This document shows positions 1-9,181 of a stretch of DNA of 64,000 bases, piece after piece. Numbering within the stretch: position 1 is the stretch's first letter; each line of letters starts with the position of its first letter. The position numbers and the translations under genes were made by a program. The DNA lies in the NCBI RefSeq assembly GCF_943193085.1, contig NZ_CALPCU010000013.1, forward strand, positions 1 through 64,000. The letters are read 5' to 3'. The notes below the pieces were generated by a model, which saw only the letters and a program-made list of their open reading frames with translations, did not search any database and was not told the DNA's origin. This DNA comes from Vermiculatibacterium agrestimuris (GTDB lineage: Bacteria; Bacillota; Clostridia; Oscillospirales; Oscillospiraceae).

Positions 1-1563
1 GGGGCGGGTCCCGGACCCGCCCGCCTCCACCAGCGTCACACAATACCAGGAAGTCCCGGCAAAGGAACTGTTGTGATAAAGCTTTACCAGATCCCCATCC
101 CGGACTCCGGCGGCGATCTTCGGCCCGCCGGAGTAGTTGGTGTCCCCGTGCATCCAGTAGTAGGCGTCGTACTCTTCCAGGTAGGTGAATTGGTCCAGCC
201 CCACCTTGTTGGTCTCCTCCAAAGAGCGGCCGGTGTACTCCACCAGGAGCCGGTCTATCTCCCCAGCGGTCATCTTATAGCCCGGGCAGGGCATATCCTC
301 CCAGGTATCAAAGCCAAAGGCCGCCGTTAACTCGGCGTCGCTGATCTCCCCGTCCCCCATCTCACAGTAGAACAGCTCATAGAGGTCGATGTCCTCGGGA
401 CGGTCATAGAGGATGAGGGGGTTGGCAAACTGGTTGCGGAAGTTATAGAGGGAGGCCTCCGGAGAGGAGAAGAACTCCTCATTGAACCACCGCAGCTCCT
501 CCCCGGTGAGGGCCTCTGGCCCGCTGACGGGCACCTTGCCATCACTGCCTGGTTTGCCCCCCGTGAAGGTGCAGGCGGAGACGACACCCGCCAGCACCGC
601 CACGGCCAGGGCCGCCGCCATGACCTGCCTGGGCCGCCTGGCGATGCGGCTCACCCGGTCTTTCAGTTGCTTTTTCCCGGCGGTCATGGTGGTGGCCGCG
701 ATCATGGGATTGGAGACCTTCTTCACCGGGATAAGGGACAGCAGGGTCTGCCCATAGGGGATGCGCTCTTCCTCCCCCAGGGCTCTCAACACGCTCTCGT
801 CACAGGCCAGCTCACAGTCGGCCCTGGAGCACCGGGCGGCGACCCACACCAGGGGATCGAACCAGTAGACGGTCAAACAAACGCACCGCAGCAGGGCCCA
901 CAGTGGGTCGAGATGCCGGGCGTGGGTGGCCTCGTGAGAGAGCACGTGGCGGAGCTTTTCGCTGTCGGTGGCCACGGCGGGGGTGATATAGATGGAGCGG
1001 CCAAACAGGCAGGGGGAGGGGATCACACCCTCAGGCACCAGGTAAACCGCCTGTTTTACCCCGTAGGGGTGGGCTGTGCCCGCCCACTCTCTTCTATATT
1101 TCCTTAGTCTGAAATAAAACCCCAAATTACTCACCAGGAAAAACCCGCCCATCAAAACCATCCCGGCCTTCCAAACCAAAGCCAGCACCTGCTCCACCGA
1201 CAGCTTCCGGTACTGCACGGCTGTCTCGTCGCTCTGGGCCACCCACACCCGGTCCTGGGCGGGCTCGATGGCCAGCTCCGGGGCGGCGTCGGGGGCGGTG
1301 GGGTGCTGGACCAGGGGGGCCTGGGCCACAGGCACGAACACCGGGGCGGCCACCCGGCCGGCCACCACCGTCTGCACCGGCTGGGTGGCAGTAAGGACCG
1401 AGAACTCTGTCGCCGGTAGGCTGACCGGCACCAGCAGGCGCACCAGCACCAGGGCCCACAGGGCATACTGCACCCGCCGGGACAGCACCCCCTTGAATCC
1501 CTGCCGGATGGCCAGTAGGGCCAGGATCAGGGCGGACGAGGTGATCAGGATCTCCTTCATCAT
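1..1563 (-). CDS. M56 family (BlaR1/MecR1-like) membrane metallopeptidase, 3' end outside window
   Basis: The reading frame stays open for 521 codons from ATG at 1563 to the left edge, so the C-terminus is missing. Hydrophobic N-terminal segments are followed by the zinc-protease motif HEATH (about 905-945 on the reverse strand) in the context LSHEATHARHLDPLW, and by the conserved block DCELACDESVLRALG. A further membrane segment ending in a cysteine (VVSAC) precedes an extracytoplasmic domain. Proteins of this family sense a cell-wall signal and cleave or inactivate the BlaI repressor. The gene starts 1 bp after the blaI-like stop codon, the normal operon order. The ligand cannot be told from sequence; no beta-lactamase is visible in the window. 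Confidence 0.9.
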   Translation of the reverse strand, partial: MMKEILITSSALILALLAIRQGFKGVLSRRVQYALWALVLVRLLVPVSLPATEFSVLTATQPVQTVVAGRVAAPVFVPVAQAPLVQHPTAPDAAPELAIEPAQDRVWVAQSDETAVQYRKLSVEQVLALVWKAGMVLMGGFFLVSNLGFYFRLRKYRREWAGTAHPYGVKQAVYLVPEGVIPSPCLFGRSIYITPAVATDSEKLRHVLSHEATHARHLDPLWALLRCVCLTVYWFDPLVWVAARCSRADCELACDESVLRALGEEERIPYGQTLLSLIPVKKVSNPMIAATTMTAGKKQLKDRVSRIARRPRQVMAAALAVAVLAGVVSACTFTGGKPGSDGKVPVSGPEALTGEELRWFNEEFFSSPEASLYNFRNQFANPLILYDRPEDIDLYELFYCEMGDGEISDAELTAAFGFDTWEDMPCPGYKMTAGEIDRLLVEYTGRSLEETNKVGLDQFTYLEEYDAYYWMHGDTNYSGGPKIAAGVRDGDLVKLYHNSSFAGTSWYCVTLVEAGGSGTRP

Positions 1564-1564
1564 G

Positions 1565-1939
1565 TCAGTCTCCCTCCTTTGCGCTCTCCAGAATGGCGGT
1601 GAGCTCGTCGATGTCCTCCTGGGTCAGGGCCCGGGAGTCCACCATGGCGGACATCATCAGTCCCAGCCGGCCCCCATAGACCTTGTCCAGAAAGCTCCTG
1701 GTCTCGCTCTGGGCCGCGTCCTCCTTCTTCAGGACGGCGGAGTACCGCTTGGCGGGGTGGCCCCCGTCGTGGGCCACCGCCCCCTTGGCCTCCAGCCGGG
1801 AGAGCATGGTGATGACGGTGTGCTTGCCCCAGCCCGTCTCGGAGTGCAGGGCGGCGGTGAGCTGGGTGATGGTGAGGGGCGCGCCCTGCCAGAGCTTGTT
1901 CATCAGCTTCCACTCGCCGTCGGATAAATTGACCTTCAT
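1565..1939 (-). CDS. BlaI/MecI/CopY family transcriptional repressor
   Basis: A 124-residue winged-helix protein with the family landmarks LSDGEWKLMNKLW at the N-terminus and GWGKHTVITMLSRLEAKG in the recognition region. The ATG at 1939 is preferred over an in-frame GTG at 1948 because AGGAGGTG lies 6 nt upstream of the ATG and overlaps the GTG. In the known family, the dimer represses its own operon until the M56 partner cleaves it. It is translationally close-coupled to the M56 gene. Confidence 0.93.
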   Translation of the reverse strand: MKVNLSDGEWKLMNKLWQGAPLTITQLTAALHSETGWGKHTVITMLSRLEAKGAVAHDGGHPAKRYSAVLKKEDAAQSETRSFLDKVYGGRLGLMMSAMVDSRALTQEDIDELTAILESAKEGD

Positions 1940-1984
1940 GGAAAACACCTCCTTTTGGTAAACGGCTGTCTACCTTCTATCATC

Positions 1985-2013
1985 AGTATAGCAGGGAGGT
2001 ATACAAATGTCAA
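1985..2013 (-). promoter_or_regulatory. Consensus sigma-A promoter of the blaI-M56 operon with BlaI-like operator
   Basis: On the minus strand TTGACA (2013-2008) and TATACT (1990-1985) are separated by exactly 17 bp. The -35 side overlaps TACAAATGT (2002-2010), which resembles half of the TACAnATGTA operator of BlaI/MecI. Binding there would block the promoter; the operator assignment is inference. Confidence 0.8.
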
Positions 2014-2060
2014 CCCAAATAAAATGACAAAAAAGTTACACTATTTTTCAAAAGAGATAC

Positions 2061-2098
2061 AAAAAGCCCCGGCAGCGTGATGCTGCCGGGGCTTTTTT
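2061..2098 (-). terminator. Rho-independent terminator, A/T tracts on both sides
   Basis: Stem AAGCCCCGGCAGC / GCTGCCGGGGCTT with a 5-nt loop, flanked by A5 and T6. It serves the SLH gene on the minus strand and could work in both directions. Confidence 0.9.
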
Positions 2099-2108
2099 AC
2101 AAACTGTG

Positions 2109-3989
2109 TCACTGGGCCTTTGCCACGATGACCCGGATACGGCCGCCCTGGGCGGCGTCCTTGTCGTAGTAGCCGGTGAGGCTGTAGCCCGTGCGTACCC
2201 GATCCAGGCTGGACAGCCGGTAGGTGCTGTTTTCCAGCACATAGACCACCGCCTGATCCCACATGGGGAAGGTGTCGCCGTTGGAGAAGGTGGCCACGGA
2301 GGCGTCCGCCCCGGTGAGCCGGGCGGAGCGCAGGGTCGTCATCTTTTCGGGGGAGGCCAGGCTGCCCTTTATCTGCACGGGGCCCTTGCTCAGATTCAGG
2401 ATGCCGTTTTCCTTCACAAAGCCGTAGGTCTGCCCGCCGATGTCATATTGGTAGGCGCCGTAGAAGGCGCTGATAGAGCCGGGGATGGGGGTGACGGTCT
2501 CGTTGACCTCGGTGAGCACGCCGTAAGCGCACAAATCGCCGGTGGCGTCGTCCAGGATGAGCACGTCCACCTCGCCGTTGGCGTTCTTCCGGCAGTAGCG
2601 CACATCGCCGCTTTCCAGGCTCATGCCCGCCAGGCGGCTGGGGTAGAGCTTCACCGCCGCGCCGGTGCCGTCGGTGTCCAGGATCTCCACGTCCTCGGCG
2701 AATTTGGTGCTGCCGATCTGGGTGCCCGCGGCGTTGACCTTACCGGAGATGGAGCTGCCGGAGAGGCGGGAGACCTTGGCGTCGCCCCGGTCGGCCACCG
2801 CCACCTGCACCAGGTTCCCCGCCTTGAGGGAGGAGCCTGCGTCCAGGGGATAGGAGTAGGTTTGACCGTCGGTGGCGGCGATGAGGGCGGTCTTGGCGGT
2901 GTAGCTGTTGCCGCTCTGGTCGGTGTAGGCGGCGTCGGTCACCGCCTGCACCACGCCGTAGAGGGTGCCGCTGCCCGCGGCGGAGGAGGCTACCGCCGCC
3001 ACCTGGCCGTCCCGGCCCAGCAGGAGGGTCACCGTGTCTCCGGTCTTATAGGCGCCCAGGTTGGACAGGGCGTAGGCCGCCTCGGCGGTCTCGATGGAGT
3101 AGGTCTTGCCCGCCACGGTGACAGCCTGGGGGCTGGCGGCGGAGGGGGAGACCGCCTGGTACAGGCCCGTCACCTTGTTGGAGTACGCCCACAGGGTGCG
3201 CATGGAGGCGGAGTAGTAGATCACGTCATTGGGCTGGAGGGCGGCCAGGGTGGCCAGGGAGCCGCCCCGGTACACCGTGGCGGTGTCCACGTCAAAGTTG
3301 ATCTTGCCGCGCCAGTCGCCCTCCATCACCACCGGGCCGTTCATGGCGGCGTTGATGAGTCCCACCCGGTCGATCTCCCCGGCGGCGGTGAGGGGATAGC
3401 CCAGAGAGGTCAGATAGGGCGTTCCCGTCTTGGTGGCGGCGGTGAGCAGGTTGTAGAACAGGTACATGGCATCCTGCCGTGTCATGGCACTGGTCTGGCC
3501 GATGGTGATACCCTCGTCCAGATCCTCTTTATAGTAGAGGGCCATCTGCCCCGCGGGCCAGGCCCCGGAGAAGTCGCTGTCGCTGTAGCCCAGCAGACGC
3601 ACCGCCATGGTCACCCCCTCCTGGAGGGTGATGGAGCGGTCGGGCTCAAAATAGCCGTAGACGTTGCCGTTGACATACCCGGCGGCCACGGCGGCCTCCA
3701 CATAAGGGGCCGCCCAGTGGGTGTAGGGGACATCGGGGTAGGGGGAGACCGTGGTGGTCGCGCCCACATTCTTTCCCCTGGGGGAGGCGGCGATGACCAG
3801 CTTGGTGAACTCCGCCCTCGTCACCTGGCGGGAGAGCATCAGATCGCCCTCCTCATTGCCCGTCATGATGTCCAGCGCGGCCAGAACCTGAGCCATGTCG
3901 GCGGTGGTGACCTGGGCGGCGTGGGCGGCGGGGAGGAGGCTGGCCGACAGGGCCAGGGAGAGCAGGATGGGTAAGATTCGTTTCTTCAT
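2109..3989 (-). CDS. S-layer homology (SLH) domain exported protein
   Basis: A 626-residue protein with a signal peptide (MKKRILPILLSLALSASLL, cleavage near AHA-AQ). Residues about 30-190 carry SLH repeats, seen in LSRQVTRAEFTKLVIAA, YPDVPYTHWAAPYVEAAVAAGYVNG and the partial TRQDAMYLFYNLL. SLH domains anchor proteins to pyruvylated wall polymers. The remaining 430 residues are rich in T, G, A and V and look beta-rich; I do not recognise a domain there. It is the last gene after the efflux set, 15 bp downstream of the permease stop, so it may be co-transcribed; functional linkage is unproven. Confidence 0.85.
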   Translation of the reverse strand: MKKRILPILLSLALSASLLPAAHAAQVTTADMAQVLAALDIMTGNEEGDLMLSRQVTRAEFTKLVIAASPRGKNVGATTTVSPYPDVPYTHWAAPYVEAAVAAGYVNGNVYGYFEPDRSITLQEGVTMAVRLLGYSDSDFSGAWPAGQMALYYKEDLDEGITIGQTSAMTRQDAMYLFYNLLTAATKTGTPYLTSLGYPLTAAGEIDRVGLINAAMNGPVVMEGDWRGKINFDVDTATVYRGGSLATLAALQPNDVIYYSASMRTLWAYSNKVTGLYQAVSPSAASPQAVTVAGKTYSIETAEAAYALSNLGAYKTGDTVTLLLGRDGQVAAVASSAAGSGTLYGVVQAVTDAAYTDQSGNSYTAKTALIAATDGQTYSYPLDAGSSLKAGNLVQVAVADRGDAKVSRLSGSSISGKVNAAGTQIGSTKFAEDVEILDTDGTGAAVKLYPSRLAGMSLESGDVRYCRKNANGEVDVLILDDATGDLCAYGVLTEVNETVTPIPGSISAFYGAYQYDIGGQTYGFVKENGILNLSKGPVQIKGSLASPEKMTTLRSARLTGADASVATFSNGDTFPMWDQAVVYVLENSTYRLSSLDRVRTGYSLTGYYDKDAAQGGRIRVIVAKAQ

Positions 3990-4004
3990 GGTAGATACTC
4001 CTTA

Positions 4005-5225
4005 TCAATCGTATCTCAGGGCGTCGATGGGGTTGAGCTTGGCCGCCTTGTTGGCGGGCAGATAGCCGAAGAGGATGCCGATGGCCACCGAGACCCCGAA
4101 GGCCACGGCGATCCCCTGAAGGGTGGGCATGGCCACGAATCCGTCATTGCCGGTGCCCAGCACCAGGGCGATGACATTGGTGATCGCATTGGCCATGATG
4201 ATGCCCAGCACGATGCCGATGCCGCCGCCGATGGCGGAGGTGGTGCCCGCCTCGATGATGAACTGGCTGCGGATATCCCGGCCCTTGGCCCCCAGAGATT
4301 TGCGGATGCCGATCTCCCGGGTGCGCTCGGTGACGGACACCAGCATGATGTTCATGATGCCGATGCCGCCCACCAGCAGGGAGATGGCGGCGATGAGGGT
4401 GAGGATGGCCATGAGCAGGTTTACCATGGAGTCCATGGCGTCCATCATCTCCGCCGAGGTCAAGACTACGTAGTAGTCGGTGTCGTGGTAGGCCTTGAAC
4501 AGGCGGTTTTCCACGATGCCCTTGGCCGCGGCGGCGGTGGAGCGGTCGGTGGAGGTGAACATATAAAGGACGTACCACTGGGAACCGCCCAGCCGGTTGG
4601 CCTGGGTATAGGGGATATAGATGCAGTCGTCACTGCTGCCCTCTGAGCTGTCTCCGCTTTGGTCCAACACCCCCACCACGGTAAAGGGAGCTCCGGAGAC
4701 AGTGAGGGTCTTGCCCAGGGCGTCCCCGCCGAAAGCCTCCTGCTCCAGGTAGGAGCCGATGACGCACACCGCCATCTCCCGCTCCACATCCACGTAGGAC
4801 AGGAAGCGGCCTTTGCCCAGGGAGGAGCCGGTCATGATGGTGTTCTTGTTGACATTGTAGAAGGTCTCGCCCACGCCGTAGACGCTGGTGCGCTTAAACT
4901 CGTCGCTGCCCTGGCGGACGGTGCCCTGGACGCTGTTATAGGGGGTGACCCCGGAGAGGTACTGGGGGTACTTCTCCACCAGGGCGTACATATCGTCGGC
5001 CTTCACGTCCAAAGAGGAGCCGGTGAGATAGACCTGGGCCTGGACCAGGTTGGAGCCCATCTCCTCGAACTGGTCGTTCATGTAGTTCTGCATGCCGTTG
5101 CCCAGGGAGGTGATGATGATGACCGCCGCCACGCCGATGATGATGCCCAGCATGGTCAGCAGGGAGCGCATCTTGCTGGTCATCAGGCTCTTCACCGCCA
5201 GGCGGAAGGATTGTCCGAAGTTCAT
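4005..5225 (-). CDS. MacB-like ABC transporter permease (FtsX family)
   Basis: 406 residues: an N-terminal membrane helix with the MacB signature (SLLTMLGIIIGVAAVIIITSLGNGM), an extracytoplasmic MacB-PCD-like domain (about 45-270), and three C-terminal helices containing the conserved LVSVTERTREIGIRKSLGAKGRDI loop and FGYLPANKAAKLNPIDALRYD end. The start overlaps the stop of the ATPase gene by 4 bp (ATGA). In monoderms such permeases form, with the adaptor and ATPase, exporters of peptides or antibiotics driven mechanically rather than by substrate translocation through the membrane. Substrate unknown. Confidence 0.93.
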   Translation of the reverse strand: MNFGQSFRLAVKSLMTSKMRSLLTMLGIIIGVAAVIIITSLGNGMQNYMNDQFEEMGSNLVQAQVYLTGSSLDVKADDMYALVEKYPQYLSGVTPYNSVQGTVRQGSDEFKRTSVYGVGETFYNVNKNTIMTGSSLGKGRFLSYVDVEREMAVCVIGSYLEQEAFGGDALGKTLTVSGAPFTVVGVLDQSGDSSEGSSDDCIYIPYTQANRLGGSQWYVLYMFTSTDRSTAAAAKGIVENRLFKAYHDTDYYVVLTSAEMMDAMDSMVNLLMAILTLIAAISLLVGGIGIMNIMLVSVTERTREIGIRKSLGAKGRDIRSQFIIEAGTTSAIGGGIGIVLGIIMANAITNVIALVLGTGNDGFVAMPTLQGIAVAFGVSVAIGILFGYLPANKAAKLNPIDALRYD

Positions 5226-5998
5226 TCCCCCACCTCCTCGACCAGGAGGGCGGCAAAGCCGTCGTCTTCGTCGGCGGCCCCGGTCTCCTCGGGCTGTACC
5301 ACAGCCTGGGGATCCTGGGAGTCCCCGTCGTAGATGATCCTGCCATCCTGAAGGCGTACGATGCGCTTGGCCTTCACGGCGATGGAGTTATCGTGGGTGA
5401 TGAGGACTACGGTGTCCCCCTCGGCGTTGAGCTTCTGGAGGAAGGAGAGCACCTCCCGGCCGGTGCGGGAGTCCAGGGCTCCGGTGGGCTCATCGGCCAG
5501 GATCACCGAGGGGTTCCCCGCCAGGGCCCGGGCGATGGACACCCGCTGCTGCTGGCCGCCGGAGAGCTGAGAGGGCAGGTTCTTCCGCTTGTCGGCCAGA
5601 CCCACCCGCTCCAGAGACCGGATGGCCCGTTCGTGGCGCTCCTCGGCGGAGACGCCGGCGTAGAGGAGGGGCAGTTCCACGTTCTCCTGGACGTTGAGCT
5701 TGGGGATGAGGTTATACTGCTGGAAGATGAAGCCCAGCATTTTGTTGCGGATCTCCGCCTGCTGGTCGTCCTCCATGGTGGACACATCGATGCCGCCCAG
5801 ATGGTAAGTGCCGGAGGTGGGCACATCCAGACAGCCGATGATGTTCATGGCGGTACTTTTGCCGGAGCCGGACTGGCCCACGATGGCCACGAATTCCCCC
5901 TGGTCGATGGTGAGATCCACCCCGTCCAGGGCGTGGACGGTCTCCTCGCCCATCTGGTAAATTTTGTAGATGTCTTTGAATTCGATGAGGTGTTCCAT
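5222..5998 (-). CDS. ABC transporter ATP-binding protein (MacB/LolD type)
   Basis: 258 residues with Walker A GQSGSGKST, Q-loop FIFQQYNLIP, signature LSGGQQQR, Walker B VILADEPTGALD and H-loop LITHD, all in the usual LolD/MacB spacing. A roughly 30-residue acidic C-terminal tail (rich in E and D after DGDSQDPQ) is longer than in most homologues. It lies between adaptor and permease, 3 bp after the former and overlapping the latter. Confidence 0.95.
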   Translation of the reverse strand: MEHLIEFKDIYKIYQMGEETVHALDGVDLTIDQGEFVAIVGQSGSGKSTAMNIIGCLDVPTSGTYHLGGIDVSTMEDDQQAEIRNKMLGFIFQQYNLIPKLNVQENVELPLLYAGVSAEERHERAIRSLERVGLADKRKNLPSQLSGGQQQRVSIARALAGNPSVILADEPTGALDSRTGREVLSFLQKLNAEGDTVVLITHDNSIAVKAKRIVRLQDGRIIYDGDSQDPQAVVQPEETGAADEDDGFAALLVEEVGE

Positions 5999-6001
5999 AG
6001 C

Positions 6002-7705
6002 TTACATCCCCATCATGGCGCTCATAAAGCTGGAGGCGGCGTTGGGGATGAAGACCACATCCCCCTCCTCCAATCCGGAGAGGACCTCAATGTACTCATC
6101 GTTGTTCCGGCCCAGCTCCACCGGGCGCTGTTCCAGCTTGGTAAAGTCCGCCAGGCCGCCGTTCTCGTCCAGGGCGCCCTCTCCGGCCACCAGGACGTAG
6201 GGGATCTCGGAGCGCTGGATGGCGTCCACGGGGACGCAGAGGACGCTGCCTACCTCCTCCACGATGATGTTGGCCGAGACGCTCATGCCGGGGAGAAGGC
6301 CCTCAGCGGCCAGGTCCTGGCCGTTGCCGTCCACTGCCACGGTGACGGGGTAGGAGGTGTTGCCGTTCTGGGTGGTGCCGTTGATGTTCACCTTTTCCAC
6401 CACGCCGGTAAACTCCTGTCCGTCCAGAGCGTCGGCAGTGAAGGTGACCCTCTGGCCCGCCTGGACCCGGACCACGTCCATCTCGGAGACGTTGATGTCA
6501 AAGGTGAGGCGGGACATATCATAAATGACCGCCAGGAAGGCGTTGGCTCCAGTGGAGGAGGCGGTGGAGGGGTCGTAGTTGTCCCCCTCCTTATAATTTT
6601 TCTCGATGACGGTGCCGGTGATGGGGGAGGTGATGGTGTAATCCTCCAGGCTGTCCTCGGCGCGCTGGAGGCTGTCCTGGGCGTTGCGCAGAGCCAGGCG
6701 GGCGTTGTCCAGCTGAATGGCGGCGGCGTCGATCTGATCCTGCATCTGGGTCTCCTTGAATTCGCCCACGACCTGGCCGTCGGCGACCCGGTCGCCCTCG
6801 TGGAGCGTCAGGGTCTCCAGCTCCCCGGAATACTTGGCAATGAGCTGCTTGCTCTCGCCGTAGGCGAACTGGCCGGAGGAGGCGCAGGTCACATCTCCCA
6901 CGGCGGCGGAGCCCATGGAGGTATCGGAGAGGGCCCCGGGGTTTTGGACGGTGATGGTCACGTTCCGCACCAGAGTGCCGCCTGCGCCCACGGCGTCGGT
7001 GGCGGCGATCTCGGTAATGGTGCCGTAGAGGATCTCGGCGGTGCCCGAGACGGTGACCGAGGCGGACTGGCCCACATAGAACCCGGCGGCGCTCACCGAG
7101 TGGAAGGGCACCTCCAGCTTCATGTTGTCCCGATCCAGGATGTCGGCGACGGGGGTGCCCGCGCCCACGGTGTCGCCGGGATCCACATAGACCTTGGTGA
7201 CCACGCCGTTGGCGTTGGCCTTTACCTGCCGGTCTTCGGCGTTGTCATTGCGGGTGCGGACGAGGCTGTCGTAGTTGAGCTGGGCGGACTGCACCGAGAG
7301 CTGGGCCTGCTCCACGCCGGTGCGGGCCTGCTTGATGGCGTTCTCCACGTCGGAGGCGTCGATGGTGAACAGCACGTCGTCCTTCTCCACCGTGTCCCCC
7401 TCCTCAAAGGGGGCGGTGAGGATCTCCCCCTTGATGAGGGTGGTGGCCTTGTAGGAGTCGTTGGACTTGATGGTGCCCGGGCCGGTGACGGCCACGGTCA
7501 GGTCCTGCACCTGGGCCACGGCAGGCAGGTAGTTGCCTGCCGCACTCTGGATCCCGCTGGACATACAGCGGGACAGGGCAAAGATGATGAGGGCTGCGAT
7601 CACGGCCAGGATGACGAGCCGTTTGACCCACTTTTTCTTCTTTTTGGGAACCTGGAGCTTGGGAGTCTCCTTGACGGGAGTTTGGACATTGCTTTGGTCG
7701 GCCAT
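6002..7705 (-). CDS. Efflux periplasmic-adaptor-type protein (HlyD/MacA family)
   Basis: 567 residues. A cytoplasmic Lys-rich N-terminus (PKKKKKWVKR) precedes one membrane helix (about 32-48). The outside part shows the adaptor layout: a lipoyl-like half (IKGEILTAPFEEGDTVEKDDVLFTID), a helical hairpin (about 320-350, ALRNAQDSLQRAEDSLEDY), the second lipoyl half (ITSPITGTVIEKNYKEGDNY) and beta-barrel plus membrane-proximal parts. An unusual feature is a second, partial lipoyl-like section around 165-195 (KANANGVVTKVYVDPGDTVGAGTPV), suggesting two hairpins. First gene of the exporter operon, with AAGGAGAAC upstream of ATG 7705. Confidence 0.92.
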   Translation of the reverse strand: MADQSNVQTPVKETPKLQVPKKKKKWVKRLVILAVIAALIIFALSRCMSSGIQSAAGNYLPAVAQVQDLTVAVTGPGTIKSNDSYKATTLIKGEILTAPFEEGDTVEKDDVLFTIDASDVENAIKQARTGVEQAQLSVQSAQLNYDSLVRTRNDNAEDRQVKANANGVVTKVYVDPGDTVGAGTPVADILDRDNMKLEVPFHSVSAAGFYVGQSASVTVSGTAEILYGTITEIAATDAVGAGGTLVRNVTITVQNPGALSDTSMGSAAVGDVTCASSGQFAYGESKQLIAKYSGELETLTLHEGDRVADGQVVGEFKETQMQDQIDAAAIQLDNARLALRNAQDSLQRAEDSLEDYTITSPITGTVIEKNYKEGDNYDPSTASSTGANAFLAVIYDMSRLTFDINVSEMDVVRVQAGQRVTFTADALDGQEFTGVVEKVNINGTTQNGNTSYPVTVAVDGNGQDLAAEGLLPGMSVSANIIVEEVGSVLCVPVDAIQRSEIPYVLVAGEGALDENGGLADFTKLEQRPVELGRNNDEYIEVLSGLEEGDVVFIPNAASSFMSAMMGM

Positions 7706-7957
7706 ATGTATGTTCTCCTTCCGGATCCATTCTTGGAGCTTGAATCAAGTTTGCAGTATAGCATGGTGAAAAGAAAAAAGTGTAAACATAAAGTTAAAAT
7801 TCGTTTAAGAAGAGAAACTGGGGCGGTTAGCCTGTGCTTATTATTATATAACCTCACAGGGGAAAAAGCAAATCCCTCCCCGCCGCCAAAATTTTGTCCT
7901 GGCGGGTATAAATGGCAGGGAAGGGGGCACAATAGGCCCTGGAGGTGTTAAAAACCA

Positions 7958-8683
7958 ATGAAACGAACCATGGGAGAGCGCGCAGGCGACTTCATGGCGG
8001 GGAAGGGCTTCTACATAGTCCTTCTCCTGTGCGTCGCAGCGCTGGGAGCTTCGGGCTATTATCTTTTTTCCGGTATGACCAACGACCCCGGGCAGGCAGT
8101 GAGCGGCCCGGCCACGGTGGTGGTGACACCCGCCCCTGTGCCGAGTCTCGCCCCCGCCCCCACTCAGGCGGCGGTAGAGCCGCCCACCACCGCCGCACCC
8201 AGGCCGGTGCAGACCGCCCCGCCCATTCCGGAGGCTACGTCCGCCCCTGCGGCGCAGCCGCCTGCCACCGCCACCGCCAGCGTCTTCACCTGGCCGGTGA
8301 AAGGGGAGGTGCTGCGGGGCTACAGCATCGACACCCTGGTCTATGACAAGACCATGGGGGACTGGCGGGCCCACGTCGGACTGGACATTGCCGCCCCTGT
8401 GGGCACTCAGGTCATGGCCCCCGCCGGGGGCACGGTCAGCGACATCTACACCGACGACATGATGGGCACCGTGGTGGAGATCCTCCACGCCGACAACGTC
8501 ATCAGCGTCTGCGCCAACCTGGGGGAGATCCCCACGGTGGAGATCGGCGACACGGTGCGCACCGGCGACATCATCGGCGCGGTGGGTACCTCCGCCATCG
8601 CCGAGAGCAGTGAGGAGGCCCATCTGCACCTGTCTATGACCAAGAGCGGCATCAGCGTCGATCCGCTGAACTACCTGCCCTGA
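7958..8683 (+). CDS. M23 (LytM) family membrane-anchored peptidase, SpoIIQ-like
   Basis: 241 residues: one membrane helix (about 18-38), a Pro/Ala/Thr-rich linker (about 50-108), then a LytM domain with both zinc motifs intact, HVGLD (about 141) and HLHLS near the end. Clostridial SpoIIQ, which joins the forespore to the engulfing membrane, has this length and architecture, so that role is plausible; a general wall hydrolase is the alternative. No sporulation gene adjoins it in the window. Ribosome site GGAGGTG lies about 9 nt upstream. Confidence 0.85.
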   Translation: MKRTMGERAGDFMAGKGFYIVLLLCVAALGASGYYLFSGMTNDPGQAVSGPATVVVTPAPVPSLAPAPTQAAVEPPTTAAPRPVQTAPPIPEATSAPAAQPPATATASVFTWPVKGEVLRGYSIDTLVYDKTMGDWRAHVGLDIAAPVGTQVMAPAGGTVSDIYTDDMMGTVVEILHADNVISVCANLGEIPTVEIGDTVRTGDIIGAVGTSAIAESSEEAHLHLSMTKSGISVDPLNYLP

Positions 8684-8760
8684 AACTGAAGGGTTCCGCA
8701 ATAGCCACACATCCTTTGGAAAAATGAAATAAGCGCGCCGGCAGAACAGCCGCGTTCACA

Positions 8761-8790
8761 GCAGAGAGGGGCCTTGTGGCCCCTCTCTGC
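8761..8790 (+). terminator. Perfect 13-bp hairpin, probable terminator
   Basis: GCAGAGAGGGGCC / GGCCCCTCTCTGC around TTGT. Only two T residues follow directly, so termination strength is uncertain. Confidence 0.6.
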
Positions 8791-8821
8791 TTGCGCTTCA
8801 CCGGCACGGCCCATCTAAAAT

Positions 8822-8835
8822 AACACATAAGTGTT
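8822..8835. promoter_or_regulatory. Operator-like inverted repeat upstream of the XRE gene
   Basis: AACAC-ATAA-GTGTT, followed at 8849-8857 by a further AAATGTGTT half-site. It lies 68 bp before the regulator start in a locally AT-rich stretch; autoregulation is inferred from position. Confidence 0.4.
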
Positions 8836-8902
8836 CAAATGTCAACAAATGTGTTCATTCGGAGAAGACTTACCATTTACACTATATAAGTGAGGTGATC
8901 CT

Positions 8903-9145
8903 ATGAGCACAGAGCAGTTAGATCCCGCCGCCGTAGGCCGGGCCCTCGCCAGGGTGCGGCTGTCCAAAGGCATTACCCAAGAGGTGCTCAGCGGCCTGGC
9001 CGTTATCGGGCGCAGCCATCTGAGCGCCATCGAGCGGGGGGAGCGAAAGCCAACGCTTGAGACCATTTACCGCATATCCAATGCCTTGGATATCCCCATG
9101 TCCAAGCTTGTGGAGGCCATTGAGGAGGAACTGGCGGAGAGATAA
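8903..9145 (+). CDS. XRE family (cro/cI) helix-turn-helix regulator
   Basis: 80 residues that are almost only an HTH_3 domain: GRALARVRLSKGITQEVLSGLAVIGRSHLSAIERGERKPTLETIYRISNALDIPMSKL. The recognition helix contains RSHLSAIERGER. No sensor or oligomerisation domain follows, as in small SinR-like repressors. It starts at ATG 8903 with GAGGTGAT 7 nt upstream. It is a single-gene unit; the target is unknown. Confidence 0.9.
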   Translation: MSTEQLDPAAVGRALARVRLSKGITQEVLSGLAVIGRSHLSAIERGERKPTLETIYRISNALDIPMSKLVEAIEEELAER

Positions 9146-9181
9146 GCCCTCCACACCCCCTTTTCTTTATTGACACCTTGT

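Noticed and set aside
2106..3974. Long plus-strand frame opposite the SLH gene
   Set aside because: GC-rich mirror frame; low-complexity G/V/H/L-rich translation, no ribosome site, and the minus-strand protein has signal peptide and SLH motifs.
5393..7951. 852-codon plus-strand frame over the efflux operon
   Set aside because: Shadow of two well-recognised minus-strand genes caused by third-codon GC.
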